From the NCBI GenBank assembly GCA_034430115.1, contig DAOUFG010000017.1:1-64000 (forward strand): 64,000 nt of DNA, given 5' to 3'. Position 1 is the first letter of the stretch; each line of letters starts with the position of its first letter. The notes beneath the pieces were generated by a model. That model saw only the letters and a list, made by a program, of their open reading frames with translations. It made no database searches and had not been told where the DNA came from. The stretch is from CAIXPS01 sp034430115 (lineage in GTDB: Bacteria > Chloroflexota > Anaerolineae > J036 > Brachytrichaceae). The position numbers and the translations under genes are program-made. Positions 55,140 to 63,763 of the stretch are shown piece after piece.

Positions 55140-56189
55140 ATGCACTCATCCCTATCTGAAAGCACTTTAAAACGTTTCAAGGCGCGGCCCTTTCTCATCA
55201 CCGGCGTCGCCGCTGCTGCGTGGCTGGTTGCCTACAACGTCATCGACCCGTTGGCCCAGTTCCTCACTTATGGCCTGTTGGGCCTGGCATCCGGCTCGCG
55301 GCTGGGCGAAGCGGTGGCGTTCTTCCTCTACGACGTGCCCAAGATCCTGTTGCTGCTCGGCGGCATGATCTTTCTGATCTCCATCGTGCGCACATTCTTC
55401 AGCCCCGAGCGCACGCGCGCCCTGCTGGGCGGCAAACGCCAGGGCGTCGGGAACGTGCTGGCCGCTATGCTGGGCATCGTGACGCCATTTTGTTCGTGTT
55501 CGGCGGTGCCGTTGTTCATCGGCTTCGTAGAAAGCGGCATCCCGTTGGGGGTGACGTTTTCGTTCCTGATCGCAGCACCCACGATCAACGAAGTAGCCGT
55601 GATCCTGCTCTACGGCATGTTCGGCTGGCAGGTCGCAGCGCTCTACATCGCTTCGGGCCTGCTCATCGCCGTCATCGCCGGGTTCATCATCGGGAAGCTG
55701 AAGCTGGAACGCTACGTCGAAGATTTCGTCTGGCAATTGCAGGCCGGCAGCGGTGGGATCGAAGAACATCTCACCTGGGAAGACCGCTTCGAGCGCGCCT
55801 GGGAGAGTGTGAAGCAGATTGTGGGCAAGGTGTGGCCCTATGTCATCGTCGGCATCGCCGTTGGGGCAGGCATTCATGGCTACGTGCCACAAGAGGCGCT
55901 GGCCGACATCATGGGCAAACAAGCCTGGTGGTCGGTGCCGGCGGCGGTGCTATTGGGCGTTCCGCTCTATTCGAACGCCGCCGGGGTGATTCCAATCGTC
56001 GGCACGCTCATCGAGAAGGGCGCCAGCCTGGGCACCGTGCTGGCGTTCATGATGTCGATAGTGGGGCTCAGCCTGCCGGAGACGATCATTCTGCGCCGGG
56101 TGTTGAAACCACAACTGATCGCGGTCTTCATCGGCGTCATCGCGCTCGCCATCATCCTCACAGGATACCTATTTAACCTGGTCATGTGA
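55140..56189 (+). CDS. arsP: ArsP/DUF318-type permease
   Basis: 349 residues with eight predicted membrane helices. The signature TPFCSCSAVPLFIGFVESGIPLG matches the DUF318/ArsP family, in which the cysteine pair binds trivalent organoarsenicals. A second half-repeat has VPLYSNAAGVIPI. Family members export methylarsenite and related aromatic arsenicals. Next to arsM, such efflux of methylated products makes sense. The substrate is inferred. Confidence 0.88.
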   Translation: MHSSLSESTLKRFKARPFLITGVAAAAWLVAYNVIDPLAQFLTYGLLGLASGSRLGEAVAFFLYDVPKILLLLGGMIFLISIVRTFFSPERTRALLGGKRQGVGNVLAAMLGIVTPFCSCSAVPLFIGFVESGIPLGVTFSFLIAAPTINEVAVILLYGMFGWQVAALYIASGLLIAVIAGFIIGKLKLERYVEDFVWQLQAGSGGIEEHLTWEDRFERAWESVKQIVGKVWPYVIVGIAVGAGIHGYVPQEALADIMGKQAWWSVPAAVLLGVPLYSNAAGVIPIVGTLIEKGASLGTVLAFMMSIVGLSLPETIILRRVLKPQLIAVFIGVIALAIILTGYLFNLVM

Positions 56190-56239
56190 GGGGCAACTGC
56201 CGCCGCCCACCCTCCCAGGAATGGGACATCAGGGTTATG

Positions 56240-57034
56240 ATGGCGAGAGACATGAGCGAACCTATTCTGAACATTGAAGCACTGACATTAAAACGCAACG
56301 AACGAGAAATCCTGCACGACGTGAACCTGAGCATCTACTCAGGCGAAGTCCATGCGCTGCTTGGGCTAAACGGCTCGGGCAAATCTTCACTGGCCTATAC
56401 GATCATGGGCTGCGACGGCTACGCGCCCGACGCAGGACGCATCCTCTTTGAAGGGACTGACCTGAACGGCCTTTCGATCACCCAGCGCGCCCGCCTGGGC
56501 ATCACCCTGGCCTGGCAAGAGCCGGCCCGGTTCGAAGGCATCCCGGTCGGCAAATATGTGGAGCTGGGCACCAACCCGCCCGACCGCGAGAAGGTGATCG
56601 CCGCGCTGGACGCGGTGGCGCTGCCAGTGAAAGCCTACGGCTACCGCGCAGCCGACCGCACCCTCTCCGGGGGGGAACGCAAGCGCGTGGAACTTGCCTC
56701 TGTGTATGCCATGCACCCACGCCTGGCCATCCTGGACGAACCCGATTCGGGCATCGACATCCTGACCCTGAGCGACGTGACGCAATTGATCCGCCAGATG
56801 GCGCGCGAAGGCACCGCCGTGCTGCTCATTTCGCATCGCGACGAACTGGTGGAAGCGGCGGACAGCGTGTCGTTGATGTGCGCCGGCTCGGTGCTGTTTA
56901 CGGGGAAACCGGCTGAGGCACGCCGCTACTTCACCACCCGCTGCATCCCACACGTGGAATCTTCGGGCAACCGGCCCTGGGACCAGACGCAGCCTGGCAA
57001 TGCCACCGCCGCGTTGAACATGGAGGCGAACTGA
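56240..57034 (+). CDS. sufC: SufC-like ABC ATPase
   Basis: 264 residues from ATG 56240 (AGGG 5 nt upstream); ATG 56252 (MSEPILNIEAL) is a close alternative. Walker A GLNGSGKSS, signature LSGGERKRVELASV, Walker B AILDEPDSGIDI and SufC-type ITLAWQEPARFEGIPVGKYV. The C-terminal 20 residues are unusually polar. It energises the SufB/D scaffold for iron-sulfur cluster assembly. It overlaps the next start by one base. Confidence 0.9.
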   Translation: MARDMSEPILNIEALTLKRNEREILHDVNLSIYSGEVHALLGLNGSGKSSLAYTIMGCDGYAPDAGRILFEGTDLNGLSITQRARLGITLAWQEPARFEGIPVGKYVELGTNPPDREKVIAALDAVALPVKAYGYRAADRTLSGGERKRVELASVYAMHPRLAILDEPDSGIDILTLSDVTQLIRQMAREGTAVLLISHRDELVEAADSVSLMCAGSVLFTGKPAEARRYFTTRCIPHVESSGNRPWDQTQPGNATAALNMEAN

Positions 57035-58020
57035 TGCCGGCACCTACAACACGCCAACATGCAAACGAACAACGCCCCGGTTGGGCCGGCGAAATGGCGG
57101 CCATGATGGACGCCTACCGGCAGGCCGGCGGCGATGCGCAGTCCTTGCAATTGCCGGAGGTCGCAACGCTGGTCGTCAGCGCGAACGAGGTGCTGATGGC
57201 ACACGAAATCCCCGGCATTCACATGGAAGCGCAGCCGCTGGAACACGGCGTGCAGGCGCGCATCGTGGTTGACCCCGGCACAAAGGTGGAACACCCGGTA
57301 CATTTGTGCTTCGGCGTCATCCCCGCCGAAGGGGTTCAAGAGATCGTCGCCGATTACGAGATTGGCGAGGGGGCGGAGGCGCAATTCCTGGCCCACTGCT
57401 CATTCCCCAATGCCGTGCGGGTGCAGCATCATATGCAGGCGCACATCCACGTCGGCCGCAACGCGCGCCTGACCTATACCGAAGAACACTTCCACGGCCC
57501 CACCGGCGGGGTGGAGGTGCTGCCGCACTCCGAGGTCGTGGTGGAAGAAGGCGGGCGCTTTGTGACCACCTTCAGCCTGACGCGCGGGCGGGTGGGACGC
57601 ATGGATCTGGATTACGTGGTGGACGCCGGGCCCGGCGCAGTGGTGGAGATGACCACCAAAGCCTATGGCAAAGCCGACGATCAGATCCGCGTGAACGAAG
57701 TCGTGCGGCTGAACGGCGCAAAGGCGCACGGGTTGACGCGCACACGCGTCGCGGCGCGCGATTCGGCTGTCAGCCAGGTGTTCACCACCATGGAAGGCAA
57801 CGCGCCGGCAGCGCGCGGGCACATGGACTGCACCGAAGTTGTGCGCGGGCACGCACAGGCACACAACACGCCGGTGGTGGTGGTGCGTAACGATCAGGCA
57901 CAAGTGACGCACGAGGCAGCCATCGGCACTGTGAACCGCAAAGAGCTGGAGTCACTCCTGGCGCGTGGCCTGGACGAGGACGAAGCGGTGGACCTCATCA
58001 TCCGCGGCATGATCCGCTGA
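57034..58020 (+). CDS. SufB/SufD-family scaffold protein (minimal type)
   Basis: 328 residues, shorter than classic SufB (about 470) or SufD (about 420), and there is only one SufB/D gene beside sufC. The beta-helix core is seen in HVGRNARLTYTEEHFHGPTG, VVVEEGGRFVTTFSLTRGRVGRMDLDY and TTMEGNAPAARGHMDCTEVVRG, with the C-terminal helix VTHEAAIGTVNRKELESLLARGLDEDEAVDLIIRG typical of SufB/D. No sufS, sufU or sufE lies nearby. This matches the two-gene minimal Suf (SMS-like) layout. The VKPMAC-like cysteine of SufB was not located. Confidence 0.85.
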   Translation: MPAPTTRQHANEQRPGWAGEMAAMMDAYRQAGGDAQSLQLPEVATLVVSANEVLMAHEIPGIHMEAQPLEHGVQARIVVDPGTKVEHPVHLCFGVIPAEGVQEIVADYEIGEGAEAQFLAHCSFPNAVRVQHHMQAHIHVGRNARLTYTEEHFHGPTGGVEVLPHSEVVVEEGGRFVTTFSLTRGRVGRMDLDYVVDAGPGAVVEMTTKAYGKADDQIRVNEVVRLNGAKAHGLTRTRVAARDSAVSQVFTTMEGNAPAARGHMDCTEVVRGHAQAHNTPVVVVRNDQAQVTHEAAIGTVNRKELESLLARGLDEDEAVDLIIRGMIR

Positions 58021-58101
58021 CGCGAGCGCCGCAGTGCACGTCCCTCAGATTTTTCAAGCAACACATAGAAACGAAGTCGCAAGGGATTTCGATCTAAAGA
58101 A

Positions 58102-58130
58102 GCTCGGGGCAAGTGAATCCTGCCCCGAGC
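58102..58130 (-). terminator. Convergent terminator between the Suf pair and modB
   Basis: GCTCGGGGCA (58102-58111) pairs perfectly with TGCCCCGAGC (58121-58130). On the minus strand TTCTTTA follows, so it mainly serves modB. Confidence 0.65.
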
Positions 58131-58184
58131 GCAGTGGATGCAGGCGGCAGATTTCTGGCGGATTTCACATCGCATGCTCCGCGA

Positions 58185-59069
58185 CTACTGGTCAGCGTGG
58201 ACGAGCAGGATCCTGGTAAACAGCAAGACGAAGAAGGACAGCAGCAGCAAAATCACCGACAAAGTCACAGCGTTCTCCAGGTCCGTTTCAAACCCCAGGT
58301 AGATCGCCAGCGGCATGGTTTGCGTCACGCCCTGCAAGTTGCCCGCAAAAAGGATGGTCGCGCCAAATTCACCCAGCGCGCGCGCCCAACTCATCGCAAC
58401 CCCGCTTACCAGCCCGGGCCAGGCCAGCGGCAGCGTGATATCACGGAAGATGCGCCAGTTGCTTGCTCCGTCCAGGGCCGCTGCCTGGCGCAGGTCAACT
58501 TCGATGCCGGCCAGCGCAATGGTCGCCGCTTTGATGTAGAACGGCGAAGCCACGAACGTCTGCGCCATGACCACGGCAACCGGCGTGAAGACGACGTTCA
58601 CGTCCAGCGCATTCAGCGCCGGGCCCAGTAACCCGCGCCGGCCAAACGCCAGCAACAACGCGATGCCCGCCACCGACGGCGGCAGGACGGTGGGCAGATC
58701 GACGAACGTGTCGATGAGGCGCACCCAGCGGCCGCGTTGTGTGGCCAATAGATAAGCCATCGGCGTGCCAAGCAACACGATGGCAACCGCGCTGACCAGC
58801 GTGGTGCTAAAACTGAGCCCCAACGCCTGGTGCACCTTTTCCTGCGAAAGATGCATGGCAAGCTGATCGATGGGTGTGCGCATCAATAGAGCAGCCAACG
58901 GCAACCCAAGGAAGAGCAAAAGCGGCAGCGCCAGCAAACGCCACAACCCATCCATGGAGCGGCGTGCTACGCGTGAGGCGCCGGCGGCAAGACGAAGCCG
59001 GTTCACAGAAGACGGCACCGGCTTCGTCACATCAGAACGGTCGATCACGTTTAATGGGTCGATGTTCAT
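58185..59069 (-). CDS. modB: Molybdate ABC transporter permease ModB
   Basis: 294 residues. N-terminal basic extension, then five or six membrane helices. Motifs are DLPTVLPPSVAGIALLLAFGRRG and the ATPase-contact EAA loop (AAALDGASNWRIFRDITLPLAWPGLVSG), with WARALGEFGATILFAGN after it. No modC ATPase gene is in the window. It starts 8 bp after modA. Confidence 0.92.
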   Translation of the reverse strand: MNIDPLNVIDRSDVTKPVPSSVNRLRLAAGASRVARRSMDGLWRLLALPLLLFLGLPLAALLMRTPIDQLAMHLSQEKVHQALGLSFSTTLVSAVAIVLLGTPMAYLLATQRGRWVRLIDTFVDLPTVLPPSVAGIALLLAFGRRGLLGPALNALDVNVVFTPVAVVMAQTFVASPFYIKAATIALAGIEVDLRQAAALDGASNWRIFRDITLPLAWPGLVSGVAMSWARALGEFGATILFAGNLQGVTQTMPLAIYLGFETDLENAVTLSVILLLLSFFVLLFTRILLVHADQ

Positions 59070-59077
59070 TCGCCTGG

Positions 59078-60076
59078 CTATTTCCCACTTGCCGGGATGA
59101 AGCCATACGACGCCAATATCTGCTGGCCCTCGTCAGAGAGCACATAGGCAACGAACTTACCGGCCAGGTCGGCCTGCTTGGATTCTGCCAGCGCGGCGAT
59201 TGGGTAGACCGCCACCGTGTTCAGAGCATCGGGGATGTCGATGCGAGTCACTTTCGGCGCTGCATCGGGGGTCACGTCGGTCGTATAGACGATGCCGGCA
59301 TCCGCTTCGCCCAACACCACCTTGCTGAGCACAGCGCGCACATTGTCTTCGTATGAAACCACGTTCTTCAACACCGCGCCCCGGTAATCTGCACCAAAGG
59401 CGGTATCCGTCAAGGTCTTGGTCAAAAAGTCCAGCGCATACTGGCCCACCGGCACCTCCTTGGCCGCCAACACCAGCTTCAGACCGGGTTTTGCCAGGTC
59501 TTGCAGGCTCTGCACCTTGCCCGGATTATCGACCGGCACAATCACCACCAGCCGGTTACGCACGAAGACCTTTTCGGTGCCGCTCACGATCCGGCCCGTC
59601 TTGATCGCGGCGGTCATTTGCGTCTTATTGGCAGAGGCAAAGACGTCCGCCGGCGCGCCCTGCGCAATTTGCTGAGCCAGTTGCTGCGAACCGGCGAAGT
59701 TCAACGCCACTTTGACACCGGGGTTGGCCGTCTCAAAGTTCTTGCCCATCTCCGTGAACACATCTTGCAGCGAGGCCGCCGCGAACACATTCAAGGTGCT
59801 CGCCGTCGCAGGGGCCGTAGGGGTAATATCCTCTGTATTGGTCACCGGCGTGCCGGCCGTCGGCGTATCAGCCGGCACATCGGTGGGGGGGAGGGGGGTG
59901 TCGGTCGCTGCACTGGCCGTGGGCGGCTCGGTTGCCGGCGCGCCGGTAGGCGTGAGAGTAGATGCGCCGCACGCGCTCAACAACAATGCGCCCAACACCG
60001 CGCCGGCAACGGCCAAATATCGCACGCCTTTACCGGGCGAGCTCCGGTCAATCTTCGCACCTGTCGGGACATTCAT
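59078..60076 (-). CDS. modA: Molybdate-binding lipoprotein ModA
   Basis: 332 residues. Lipobox LLSAC at about residue 35, then a 60-residue Thr/Pro/Ala/Asp linker. Binding domain: LNVFAAASLQDVFTEMGKNFE, FAGSQQLAQQIAQGAPADVFASANK, YEDNVRAVLSKVVLGEADAGIVYTTDV, the standard ModA motifs for oxyanion binding. GGAGAAG lies upstream of the ATG. The long linker tethers it to the membrane. Second gene of padR-modA-modB. Confidence 0.94.
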   Translation of the reverse strand: MNVPTGAKIDRSSPGKGVRYLAVAGAVLGALLLSACGASTLTPTGAPATEPPTASAATDTPLPPTDVPADTPTAGTPVTNTEDITPTAPATASTLNVFAAASLQDVFTEMGKNFETANPGVKVALNFAGSQQLAQQIAQGAPADVFASANKTQMTAAIKTGRIVSGTEKVFVRNRLVVIVPVDNPGKVQSLQDLAKPGLKLVLAAKEVPVGQYALDFLTKTLTDTAFGADYRGAVLKNVVSYEDNVRAVLSKVVLGEADAGIVYTTDVTPDAAPKVTRIDIPDALNTVAVYPIAALAESKQADLAGKFVAYVLSDEGQQILASYGFIPASGK

Positions 60077-60120
60077 AGGCTTTCTTCTCCTTCCAAATCA
60101 AACACTTTCCTCAATTAACA

Positions 60121-60684
60121 TTACTTCGTCAGCCCAAGAGCATCACGGCACTCGGACAACCACTCTATAACCGATGCGAGTTGGCGGATGCGCATCTTCA
60201 AGCCAAGCCGGTTGAAAGTTTGTTCAGCGGGGAGCGTCGCCAGCGCTTCACCGATGCGCCGGATGCCCTGTTCGATTTCGTCAACCTGCATCTGGATCAT
60301 GTCGCGGGCCATGCCGGCGCTGCGCGCATTGGCAAAATAGAGCCGCGTAGTGAACTCCACGCGGATAGCGCGCACGCTGCAACCAGTGGGCGTGTGCAAC
60401 CACTCTTCAAAATGGGTTTGCCCCGCAGGGGTTAGCTGGAACTCGCGGCGGGAGGGGAGCTTTTCTTGTTCAAGCGTTTTGCCGGTGATATAGCCCTGCC
60501 GTTCCAGGCGCGTGAGGATGTTGTAGGTCTGGCTAAGGCTGACATGCCACACCTGCCCCAATTCTTCCTCCAACTGCCGGTGCAATTCATAACCATGCGC
60601 CTGGCGCTGAGAGAGAAAACCAAGCAGCGCAAATTCCGGTGAAAGTGCGCTTGCGTAAGAAGGCCTGGAACGTACTTCGCTCAT
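60121..60684 (-). CDS. PadR-family transcriptional regulator
   Basis: 187 residues from ATG 60684; an in-frame GTG lies at 60690. N-terminal winged helix with ALLGFLSQRQAHGYELHRQLEEELGQVWHVSLSQTYNILTRLERQGYITGKTLEQE, and C-terminal dimerisation helices of the Vir_act_alpha_C type (MARDMIQMQVDEIEQGIRRIGEALATL). A perfect palindrome covers its start. It is followed 44 bp later by modA on the same strand, an unusual partner for molybdate transport, where ModE is normal. Confidence 0.92.
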   Translation of the reverse strand: MSEVRSRPSYASALSPEFALLGFLSQRQAHGYELHRQLEEELGQVWHVSLSQTYNILTRLERQGYITGKTLEQEKLPSRREFQLTPAGQTHFEEWLHTPTGCSVRAIRVEFTTRLYFANARSAGMARDMIQMQVDEIEQGIRRIGEALATLPAEQTFNRLGLKMRIRQLASVIEWLSECRDALGLTK

Positions 60685-60701
60685 ACTCACTGAGTGAGTA
60701 T
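60683..60701 (-). promoter_or_regulatory. PadR operator palindrome
   Basis: Perfect 19-nt palindrome ATACTCACT-G-AGTGAGTAT overlapping the -10 box and the start codon of padR. Its ATACT/AGTAT ends fit PadR-family operators, implying autorepression of padR-modA-modB. Confidence 0.75.
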
Positions 60702-60724
60702 ATAGGCCGAAGGGAAGATGTCAA
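60697..60724 (-). promoter_or_regulatory. Sigma70-type promoter of padR
   Basis: On the minus strand TTGACA (60724-60719), 16-nt spacer, TATACT (60702-60697). The -10 box lies inside the palindrome, and the start point is close to the ATG. Confidence 0.75.
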
Positions 60725-60750
60725 GCCTTTTACCGAAAGGAAGGAGAAAT

Positions 60751-63597
60751 TCAATGCAATATCGGCAACGTAAAGCACATGGTGGTGCCGCTGCCGGCAT
60801 CTGCTCGCAACCAGATACGCCCGCCGTGCGCCTCGACCAATCCTTTGCAAATGGCCAACCCCAACCCGGTGCCTCGCGTGCGGCGTTGCGCGCCGTCCCC
60901 ACGCCGGAAGGCCTGGAACAAACGCTCGCGATCTTCGTCGGAAATGCCCGGCCCTTCATCGGACACACATATCTCGAGCCAGCCGTCCGCCTGCCGGGCA
61001 GTAATGCACACCGTGGTCTGCGGCGGCGCGTACTTGGTGGCATTGTCCACCAAGTTGGCGAGCACCTGGCCGATGCGTTGGGCGTCGGCGCGCACTTTGG
61101 GCAATCCCGAAGGAAGGTCAACCACCAGGTGATGATCCTCCGTGAGTGACTGAAGTTGGAGCATGGCCAGAGAGAAAATCTCGTCCAGGCTACACTCGGA
61201 AGGAGAGATGCGCAAGGTGCCCGCCTCAATCCGCGACAGATCGAGGAGTTGCTCGATCATCTCAGTCAGCTTATCCGCTTCGACATCGATCGTCTCAATA
61301 AAATCATGCTGGCTGGCCACATCCCACGACACATCCTCCGCCAGCAACGTTGAAGCGAAGCCTTTGATCGAAGTCAGGGGTGTGCGCAATTCGTGCGAGA
61401 TCATCGCCAGGAACTTCAGCTTTAGCTCGTTGGCCCGCTCGGCCTCACGGCGCGCTTCAGCCTCGATCGCGAACATGCGCTCCAATTCCCTCTCCGCCTG
61501 CTTGCGAATGGTGATGTCGTTATAGGCGATGACGACGCCGTACCCTTTTACATCCAACGGTGCAGCGGTTACGCTGATCCAGATGACTTTGCCATCGTCG
61601 TGAACGATGCCCATCTCGACATTTTCGACGCGCTGCTGCTCCTTCAACGCGCGCACGCTGGCATATTCCGCCGAAGGCATCGGGGTGCCATCCGTGCAGA
61701 TGATACGCCACTGTGCGCCGTCAATTGCCCGGCCCAGATGCTCGGCCTGCGGAATCCCCAGCAGCCGCTCCGCTTCCTGGTTGGTCTCCACGATTTTCCC
61801 ATCCTGGTTGGTGACGGTGATGCCCAAGGGGAAGGAATCGAAGAGCACGGAATATTTGGCCAAGTTGACCCGCAGGTCCTCTTCCATCTGCCTGCGAGCG
61901 GAAACATCCATGAACAACGCGGCAAACTGGCGCGGTGCGGGGGAATAGGCATAAACGTCGTAATATTTCCGCAACACGGGCGAGTAATTCTCAAAATGTA
62001 CCGGCTTGCCCGTCAACGCCACCGAGCCGTAGATTTCGATCCAACGCGGATCCTCGCCAGGAAGCACATCCAACACAGTCCGGCCGATCACATGTTCACG
62101 CTTCAGCCCGGTCAGGCTCTCAAACGCCGGGTTCACCTCCAGGAAACGATAGTCGATCGGCTCATCCTTGTCGTTACAGATGATTTCATGTACGGCGAAC
62201 CCCTCGGTCATTTCGTTGAACAGCGTCCGGTAGCGCTGTTCACTTTCACGTAAGGCCTCCATGGCCAGCGCATGAGAAGTTCGCAGCCGTATCATGCGGA
62301 TGCCATACGACAGATCACCGGCCAGGGACGCCAACAGCGCAACTTCCTGATCCGAAAAAGAATCCGGTTCATTGGAATAGATATTGAGCGTGCCGAGTGC
62401 CTTACCGTCAGCCATGAGCGGCAACACCAGCGAAGATCGGTAGCCGCGTTGTAACGCTTCCTCGCGCCAGGGAGCGAAGTTGGGGTCCGTCAGCATGTTG
62501 TGGACGATTCCCGGCCTGCCCGTGCGGATGGCGGTTCCCGTGGGGCCACGCCCACGTTCTGTGTCTGCCCAGGTGATGTGCAACGAGTCCAGGTATTCCC
62601 GATCAAACCCGGCATAGGCGGCAGGGCGGACGGTTTTATCATCATCATCCTCGGCGAAGCCAATCCACACCATCGCGTAACCGCATTCCTGCACCACGAT
62701 ACGGCACACCTCGTCCAGGTATTCCGCCTCGGTGGAAGCGCGCACAAGCGCCTGGTCACTATGACTATGCGCCCGCAACGTCCGATTCAATTGGTGGAGT
62801 TCCGCCTCCTTCTTCTTGCGCTCACTAATATCGTGCACGATCACGCTGGCCCGCAACTGGCCATCCGTGCCCTTAAAGACCACCGACGTCACTTCAGATG
62901 GGAAGCGCGTACCATCGCTGCGCAGCGAGTAATATTCAGCGTGATATTTGCCGGTGCGGATTCGCTCCGCCAGCGCCGCGTGCAAACGAGGGTCCGCGTT
63001 ATCCACCAGGCCATCGCGCCCTATCCGGCAAATATCTTCTTCCGTGCGTCCAAACATGCGGCAAGCCGCGGCATTAGCCGCCAGCACGGTGCCGTCGGGC
63101 ATGGTCAACAAGATGCCGTCGGGGCTATTTTCAAACAGCAGGCGGTAACGCTCCTCGCTTTCATGGCGGGCTTTCTCAGCGCGCTTCCAATGCGTCACAT
63201 CCGCGCCATACAAATTCACGTAGCCCATGCTCGTGACCGGCACCACGGAGAATGCAATCACCTGCTGGCCCAGTTCAGTTTCAAATGTGCGCTGCTCAGC
63301 ACTCTCAAGCGCAGCGGCAGCAACCTCTCGCAAGGCAGCCGGCGCCATCTCGTCCGTAAGACAACCCCAGTGTTGCAGCAGTGCCGCGCTGGCCGGGTTA
63401 GCGAAAAGAATACGCCCATCGGATCCCAAACGCAGGACCGGGTTCGGATTCTCCATGGGGAAACGAGCCAAGCTGCGTGCAACCTCTTCCGTCATTTCAC
63501 AGATGGGCCGCCGGAAGTGAGCTTCATGCCACGAAGCATCCGATTGGCCGGCATCTGGGGCTGGGTTGGATATTGATCCTGTGTGCTGTGCATTCAT
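60751..63597 (-). CDS. Multi-PAS/GAF hybrid-input sensor histidine kinase
   Basis: 948 residues from ATG 63597 (other in-frame starts at 63606 and 63657). No membrane helix, so it is cytoplasmic. Four PAS domains (about 45-135, 145-275, 455-580 and 590-715) with canonical FENSPDGILLTMPDGTVLAAN and DSFPLGITVTNQDGKIVETN. A GAF domain at about 290-450 (YRSSLVLPLMADGKALGTLNIYSNEPDSF), then HisKA with FLAMISHELRTPLTSIKGFASTLL, and HATPase with LVDNATKYAPP, DEGPGI and GTGLGLAICKG. No receiver domain. No response regulator is adjacent, so its output partner is unknown. Confidence 0.93.
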   Translation of the reverse strand: MNAQHTGSISNPAPDAGQSDASWHEAHFRRPICEMTEEVARSLARFPMENPNPVLRLGSDGRILFANPASAALLQHWGCLTDEMAPAALREVAAAALESAEQRTFETELGQQVIAFSVVPVTSMGYVNLYGADVTHWKRAEKARHESEERYRLLFENSPDGILLTMPDGTVLAANAAACRMFGRTEEDICRIGRDGLVDNADPRLHAALAERIRTGKYHAEYYSLRSDGTRFPSEVTSVVFKGTDGQLRASVIVHDISERKKKEAELHQLNRTLRAHSHSDQALVRASTEAEYLDEVCRIVVQECGYAMVWIGFAEDDDDKTVRPAAYAGFDREYLDSLHITWADTERGRGPTGTAIRTGRPGIVHNMLTDPNFAPWREEALQRGYRSSLVLPLMADGKALGTLNIYSNEPDSFSDQEVALLASLAGDLSYGIRMIRLRTSHALAMEALRESEQRYRTLFNEMTEGFAVHEIICNDKDEPIDYRFLEVNPAFESLTGLKREHVIGRTVLDVLPGEDPRWIEIYGSVALTGKPVHFENYSPVLRKYYDVYAYSPAPRQFAALFMDVSARRQMEEDLRVNLAKYSVLFDSFPLGITVTNQDGKIVETNQEAERLLGIPQAEHLGRAIDGAQWRIICTDGTPMPSAEYASVRALKEQQRVENVEMGIVHDDGKVIWISVTAAPLDVKGYGVVIAYNDITIRKQAERELERMFAIEAEARREAERANELKLKFLAMISHELRTPLTSIKGFASTLLAEDVSWDVASQHDFIETIDVEADKLTEMIEQLLDLSRIEAGTLRISPSECSLDEIFSLAMLQLQSLTEDHHLVVDLPSGLPKVRADAQRIGQVLANLVDNATKYAPPQTTVCITARQADGWLEICVSDEGPGISDEDRERLFQAFRRGDGAQRRTRGTGLGLAICKGLVEAHGGRIWLRADAGSGTTMCFTLPILH

Positions 63598-63763
63598 GCC
63601 TATCATGATTCCAATAACGACTCTGGGCCGGCCCGGCTGGACACGCCGCCCATCCAAAACATTATCACGCGCTCATACGTCTACACGACACCTAATTATC
63701 CACCCCTTGTGCCATGTCGTGGCCCAGTCTTCTACCGCCGCCATGCGCTGCACACACACTTGT

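Noticed and set aside
62500..63576. 358-codon plus-strand frame opposite the histidine kinase
   Set aside because: The minus strand carries PAS, GAF and kinase motifs over the same bases.
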